A model generated the notes under the pieces. It saw only the letters and a list, made by a program, of their open reading frames with translations. It searched no databases and was not told the origin of the DNA. Shown one piece after another: positions 58,635-64,000 of a stretch of DNA of 64,000 bases. This stretch comes from Ancylostoma caninum. Lineage: Eukaryota; Nematoda; Chromadorea; Rhabditida; Ancylostomatidae. Each line of letters begins with the position of its first letter. Positions within the stretch are counted from its first letter, which is position 1. The stretch lies in contig JBAJFG010000469.1 of assembly GCA_037903475.1 (NCBI GenBank), forward strand, positions 62,001 to 126,000. Direction: 5' to 3'. The position numbers and the translations under genes were made by a program.

Positions 58635-59285
58635 AATGTAATGTAATGTTTATTATCACCAGTCCATAATAAGACAAAAATGGCTATTCAAGTTGTAAAA
58701 ATAAAACTCCGATGAAGTGTCAAGGGGAGTAGGGGGAAGGGAGTGGGTTAATTGGCGTTGAAGGGCAGTGGCTCGCCAACATTGCAAGACGCAAAAGGTA
58801 TAACGATTCCGGATACCAACTTAGTAAGTCCGCCAACTTCACCAAGTCCATATGACGATAAGACAATGAGCAGTGGCGGACGCGGGTTTTGTGAGATAGG
58901 CATAACCATAGTCGCGAGAAGTTACTAACAAACACAGCAATAAAAGCAGGTTGGTATCAATACCTCAAGAGAATAAAGGAATGGTAGTGAACGCGGACAG
59001 AATAGCTCGCTGCAGCGTAAAAAGCTTCAAGGCAACTTGTTATCTGCAAATCAGCCAAATTGCTGGAATAATCTAATGAGAAGAATTTAGTAGAACATCC
59101 TGTCCTTGAGTACTTGGTAATCTTTGAACTGAATACCGCTGTTGAAGAAGATTGAACAATTGAAACTGGAAGTTCGCTCCAAGTCTTGACGACTCGTGCC
59201 ACAAAAGAGCTACAAAACTGCTGAGAATGAGCTTCGGGGAGAATGAACCTGAATCGTTGACCTCTTTTTCTAGCAGAGATGATCC
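58635..59285 (-). mobile_element. 3' end of a non-LTR retrotransposon
   Basis: On the minus strand the frame reads SARKRGQRFRFILPEA, ..FCSSFVARVVKTWSELPVSI, SSSTAVFSSKITKY and ends. This matches the C-terminal block common to reverse transcriptases of jockey/CR1-like elements (basic segment, then RV...W..LP..V, then FK..L). About 340 bp further, the sequence ends in ATAATAAACATTACATTACA, an (ACATT)n tail of the sort that terminates CR1/L2-like elements. Everything upstream (most of ORF2) is missing, as is usual after 5' truncation during insertion. Confidence 0.75.
58871..58890. mobile_element. hAT MITE terminal fragment
   Basis: CAGTGGCGGACGCGGGTTTT carries the family terminus but no second end or duplication was found. 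It is inserted in the 3' region of the non-LTR element. Confidence 0.5.
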
Positions 59286-60596
59286 ATTTTTCAGAAACCC
59301 CTTACTATCCCTTTAACAAGTGACCACCACGAAATCCTGGGTTTTTGTGGTAGCAATAAAAGCAATAACATAGGACAATAAAGTAGACAAAGTACGAGTC
59401 CTAACATCCAGGGCAATTGCACTGCTGCGCCTGTTCGGTCAGAAGAAAATGCACCGACAGCCGCAACGTCGTTTAGTTTAAGGGTCGAATTTCCCGCAAA
59501 CGCCCACCAATGCACTTTAATGGGCTAATAAGGTCTGCAGAGCCTTTAATGGCTTATTTTCAGTCGCCGGCTTCCACTCTACGGAACTACTGGGCTCATT
59601 TCGGGGGTAAATTGCTGCACAGCCTCAAACTAAATTTGGGGGGAACAATCTAACATATGAAATTTAACAATTCTGAACAGTTTCGAGTAATGATTGGTAA
59701 TTATTGAGCGAAACAATGCTGTTGCTATAAAACCACATAAACATGACAGTCATCAGAGCGCCCCAGAGCAGAGACATTCATCATATAAACACGTTTCAGC
59801 ACTGCACCGCTGCTGAATGGGGCGTACACTAAGACGACTTGCAACAATAATCTAATGAAACTTGATCGGTATCGATCATCGCCAGTCAATACATATCATT
59901 TGCACATGGATTCAAGCGGCGGATAATGTCTCAATCTTCAGATGGTAACAATTCGCTGGCCAGTGCAACAAACAAGGGTAGCATATGTTCTCTGATTTCA
60001 ATATAAGAACAGCTCAAAAAGTTGCTTCCAGTTTTATTTCAATCAAACCTTGAATGGAACATTTCATCGATCGCATCTCAACCAATCTTTCACAGAAATC
60101 AAGAATTTTCTCGACTACATCCTCCCCTTCAAACCTCTCTTGGGACCCTCACCCCGCTCCCCACTCCCCGAGTAATTCTTTTTGAGAGAAGCGAAGCAGA
60201 AAAATACAAGGGATTCCACGTGTTTGTGACTTGTTCGCAACGTTGTTTTCTACTGTCTTTCTTAGAGAATGCATGTAAATTGCTGACATAAAGCCTGCTC
60301 ACGAGCTTACAAAATGGTGGATAAGGCGTGAGGAAGCGAAAAAAGCGAGATTGGAGTTTTGCTGGCAAAAATCCGTTCGAATGAGGAGTAAAGTACAAAA
60401 AATAAAACGCTAATAGAGATAAGAATAGAGAGGCCAATGAAACCAAGACAAAGCAGAAATGAAAAAAAAATGGAAGAAAATGCTGTTGCGATGTCGGCTA
60501 TTCCATTCATAGCTGTTCCGTTCATATAAAATATTATTCTATGGCAAAATCAATGAAACAACATAACCAAACACAAAACTGAAAAAGTTCCCAAAT
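59286..60596. other. No supportable gene
   Basis: Short unsupported ORFs only. Confidence 0.4.
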
Positions 60597-60627
60597 GGAA
60601 CTACCACGTTGTCAACGTGGTAGTTCC
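60597..60627. repeat. Perfect 31-bp hairpin palindrome
   Basis: Arm GGAACTACCACGTTG and its exact complement are separated by one T; four further flanking bases pair with one mismatch (AAAT against GTTT). It would form a very stable cruciform or RNA hairpin. No T-run or gene accompanies it. Confidence 0.85.
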
Positions 60628-61644
60628 GTTTCGCATCGCAACTGTAACAACACACCAAAAATACCAGGAATTATACACGAATCCAAGGCCAACTGAGTTG
60701 CTAATGGCTGAGAATTGTGTCAGTCGACGGATGAGTGGGGCGAAACAGATCGTTCACACGGCTTTGGAGCGGATATTCGGACATTTTAATCCATGAGAAT
60801 GAGAGCTTAGTCGTAGTAATCTTTGGCTACAATGCTCTAGACCAATGTTTGAATGGATTTTTCTCTTCCGAACTTTGCACTTCTGCTGAGAAGAAATGAA
60901 TTCTGGAAAAGTAAATAAAAGAAAGGGGTAAAATATGTACAAAAATGAAAGGAGGGAAAAAACTACAAGAAAAGAAGTAGCAAACGATTAGTAATTAAAA
61001 TTGAATCAAAGTTCCGGAAAATCCGACAATTATGAGACGGAATTTAACGAGTCCTGCTGCACTCTTCTTAAATCAGACTTTTTTTATTTTGAAAACATGG
61101 AAAACATCGGTTCTAAGCTAGATAAACAAATAACTGCAAAAAATCATAACAATTGCATTTTTAAGAGGCATCACTTTGATGTTCCACGTGACAGAATTAA
61201 CGATAAACATGCAAATAGTCATAAACGCCTGCACAAGGTTTAATAGCGAATTTCACCTCTAATTGGCTACAAAAAGTACTTCGGAATGGATGAAAAGTGA
61301 ACAACACAGTTAATCTAATCGATAATTTAAGAACTGACTCGAACATTCAATTATTCGAGAAGAAAAGAGTCCTGCAGGCTTTCATACTTTTCGATTCATT
61401 CTAATTCGAATGCACAGGGTGTGCCAAAAGCCTTAGGATAAGCATAATCAATCTTCAAAACATGAAGAAGGAAAAGATTTGAAAATTAGTAGTTGCTATA
61501 TGTTAGCCATATAGTTGTAAGCATAAGTAATATTTTGATTCCAAAATCTAACCCACTGGTAGCGACCCCGGATTGGGAAAACGATTGTGCTCGTCCAAAG
61601 ACACTTGGCGCACCATGTATGCATACTACACTACTGGTCAATGG
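60628..61644. other. No supportable gene
   Basis: AT-rich DNA with one 80-codon plus-strand frame (61001-61243) of Asn/Lys/His-rich composition and no support. Confidence 0.4.
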
Positions 61645-61652
61645 GTAGGTAG

Positions 61653-61841
61653 CAGTGGCGGACGCAGAAAGTAGCTGGAAGGGGAGCGTGGGAAAAAAGT
61701 GGGGTTAATAAGAATCATTTTAGAAATAACAATAAGAATGAGCAATTAAAAATAAACTAACACAAGAATTTTATTTGTATTGTAAAGTTATTTCAAAATT
61801 TTGGCGACCCATTCTCGCCCCCTCCCCTGTGTCCGCCACTG
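61653..61841. mobile_element. Intact hAT MITE, CAGTGGCGGAC family
   Basis: Perfect terminal inverted repeats CAGTGGCGGAC are flanked by the perfect 8-bp duplication GTAGGTAG (61645-61652 and 61842-61849). The 189-bp interior includes CGACCCATTCTCG and a pyrimidine tract shared with the copies at 13.9 and 28.1 kb. The intact ends and duplication make this the best reference copy in the window. Confidence 0.92.
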
Positions 61842-62227
61842 GTAGGTAGGTAAATATCCCTAGACTTTAGATCCTGCACTTCCGCTCAAAGGTGGATTGG
61901 TGTTCAGAAAGAAAAAAGGAACGAGAATATCAGCCAACATGCCCGCAGCGATATTCATCCTCCTTCCTCCAGCCATTAATAGATAAAGAGGTGCCGGCTG
62001 AGAACAAGTGAGATATGGCGAAAGATTGGCGAGGGTGCGGAGAGTCAGAGACCTCACCTCGGACACATCTTTGTTTTTCTACAGTTGCATGCCTTCATAG
62101 AGGAGATCATAGACCTAACTGTAACTATAGAATAGCTTGGAATGGTAATTTACAGAGAAAAACTATTCGTTATAAATCAAAAGTTTTCGCCCTAAAATTA
62201 AGCTTTTCCGAACGGCACCCTACAAAA

Positions 62228-62440
62228 ATGGATAAATCCAACCAATATGGATCAGTTTCCCGAAACGAGCTGAAGACTTCAGTTGGACAGCTTTTCACGG
62301 CCATAAAACAACAACTGGCGTCAACGCGTTCTTCGCCCCGACATGAAATATTTATAAGCATGGACGAAACTCGCGCAAAACAACTCGTAAAACAAGCTAA
62401 TGCTGTGTGTAGATCAATAAAATCAATGCAGGCTCTTTAG
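62228..62440 (+). CDS. Possible small protein, 70 aa
   Basis: ATG at 62228 in the context ACAAAAATGG, stop TAG at 62438. The sequence is charged and helix-prone (NELKTSVGQLFTAIKQQL, later DETRAKQLVKQANAVCRSIK) with good codon variety, unlike surrounding frames. The frame is open for another 70 codons upstream, so the true start may lie earlier or the segment may be a terminal exon. No signal peptide or family recognised. Confidence 0.35.
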   Translation: MDKSNQYGSVSRNELKTSVGQLFTAIKQQLASTRSSPRHEIFISMDETRAKQLVKQANAVCRSIKSMQAL

Positions 62441-64000
62441 ACCATTGGTGTGACTGGAGAAAAGTGAGACTTAACGAAAGCTGATGTGAGGAACAGCCAG
62501 TAATACTCGTGGGAATCACGGGGGATCAGCGCCTCAACACTAAAACGGGCACACATCAATTTCTCAAACGCTGCAAGCACTCAACACTCAACGAATTCCC
62601 ATGGGGGCGAACAAAAATACTACACAACTACACAACTATACTAGTAAAAAATCGAAAAAATACGCTTCAGAGTGGGAATTAGAGTCATTCTTCCCGAATT
62701 GCGATTTGATATAGGCGGAGCCAAATGTCCCCCTTTCTCTACTTCCAGAAATCCGCGCCTCGTCTATTATATTCATTCACACGAATATTTATATCTTTCT
62801 ATTCCTATTTCTGTATATTTGTACTTATGCACTTATTTGCACACATTATAACATTAGAATGGTAAAATGAGAATGCGCATGGAACATTTTCGTTCTAATG
62901 AACATATACTAAAATTTTCTTCTCTAAGTATGTATCTAGCAACATCTGAAAGTGGCGCTTCTGCTTATATTTGAATGGTTGAGTGCTCCTCAATTTTTGA
63001 TCTTAATTTTTTTTTCAAAATTTGTAAGACTGTATATATCGGAATTCTGGAGTTTCCTTCTCTGTGTTTCAGGCCAAAATTGCACCGGAGCGCTGCCACA
63101 GATTACAAAACGAATTTGATAAAAATTTGCTGGGAAGTCTGCCCAGATCCAATCGAATTCTTGAAAATGGTCTCAATCTTGGGTATATGAACAGAAGTTA
63201 TGGGTGCCAATAAACCAACAGTTGCCCTCTTCTTGGTATCTAGAAATAGGAGTCGTGCTTGTCATCGCTCTAAGCCTCGATTTGACACTGTACCGCCAGC
63301 ACTTTTTTCCATTGATGAGGCATTCTTTAGCCGAGGAAAGGTCTAAAAATTGCGACAGGGCTAAAATTTGGTTGAGTGCTCATATCAAGGCGGGGAGCAA
63401 CGACATCTTCCACACACTGAAGTCACTCTCTGTTTGCAAGATGTCGATGGGTCGCCTATACTAATTTTGGATAAAAGTTAGACTGAAGTATTTTTCCGTC
63501 GTTTCTAGAAAAAAACTTTGTTTCAGTCAAAAACGTGCATCCCCAATTTAACAACATGATAACTTTTCCAGGGTCTTGCTGCAGTCTCATGATATCCATA
63601 GTACACGCAGGTCTTCAATTAGCTTTTCAACTTTTTGAAAACGTCAACAAATGTGAGGTTATATTCATTTGCTACTGTTCTGTCTTGAGTTTATTCGCCA
63701 AGTTTCGTACAAAATAAACGGATCTTAGTAGCAGAAACTTGGTTTGGAAGTCGCCTACAGACATAAAGCAAGCAGTATTCAGAAAAATATGGAAAAACAG
63801 CTTAAAAAATCAAAAGCCAAGAAAAAGATACGATTTTACTTCGTATCCCCCCAGAAAGCGGTCGACGTTCTCATTGTATAGGAAAAGTCGCTCTGCTATC
63901 GAAGGAAGTGCTTACTATGCAGTTTGCGAGTTTTCGTTTGGTTTCAATTCACATGACATTTTTTTTGTTCGATGCACGTTTGCTGGATGTGTAACGATTA
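62441..64000. other. No supportable gene
   Basis: AT-rich DNA with short frames; nothing recognisable on either strand. Confidence 0.4.

Noticed and set aside
1..64000. CRISPR arrays or bacterial operons
   Set aside because: No regularly spaced repeat-spacer pattern and no prokaryotic gene organisation; introns and a eukaryotic tRNA show a nuclear genome.

Overview
The window looks like nuclear DNA of a nematode, most likely a strongylid such as a hookworm. The reasons are AT-rich intergenic DNA, many introns of about 50-110 nt with GT..TTTCAG-type ends, a Rab GEF gene of animal type, an eukaryotic tRNA-Asp, and retrotransposon protein fragments that resemble nematode RTE elements. The species assignment is inference. 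There are no operons of bacterial type, no rRNA and no CRISPR.

Layout. 0-26 kb: gene-poor DNA with simple repeats, a TA-flanked 541-bp inverted-repeat element, a decayed but full-length mariner (7.9-9.2 kb), a large (GAAT)n array (12.1-12.7 kb), a few isolated exon-like ORFs (13.4, 15.1, 17.0, 18.6 kb) and one tRNA-Asp(GTC) on the minus strand (20.1 kb). 26.8-29.1 kb: a 2.25-kb hAT-like transposon with 18-bp terminal inverted repeats, an 8-bp target duplication and nested insertions. 30.6-31.1 kb: a TTAA-flanked element followed by a tRNA-Arg-derived sequence. 31.15-36.3 kb: a 5.16-kb element with GC-rich inverted ends that encloses a 16-exon minus-strand gene. Part of its predicted protein resembles the region C-terminal to the catalytic core in Tnp2/CACTA-type transposases. 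37.3-38.4 kb: a non-autonomous hAT element that splits an exon-like ORF. 38.5-42.2 kb: tandem repeats and the 5' half of an RTE retrotransposon. 43.4-43.8 kb: a second copy of the TTAA element.

44.0-50.3 kb holds the best gene evidence: a partly resolved plus-strand gene (44.0-45.05 kb) converging on a complete 10-exon minus-strand gene (45.3-50.3 kb) for a Rabin8/GRAB-type Sec2-domain Rab GEF. The large intron of that gene has collected a mariner fragment, a satellite array, a possible Helitron terminus and a SINE. 51.5-52.0 kb: a second type of TTAA-flanked element. 53.7-55.9 kb: exon-like segments of an unrecognised gene, one of which is homologous to an ORF at 13.4 kb. 58.6-59.3 kb: the 3' end of a non-LTR retrotransposon. 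61.7 kb: an intact hAT MITE. The rest is unannotatable AT-rich DNA.

Exon models come from reading frames, splice consensus and phase consistency only. No database search or RNA evidence was available.
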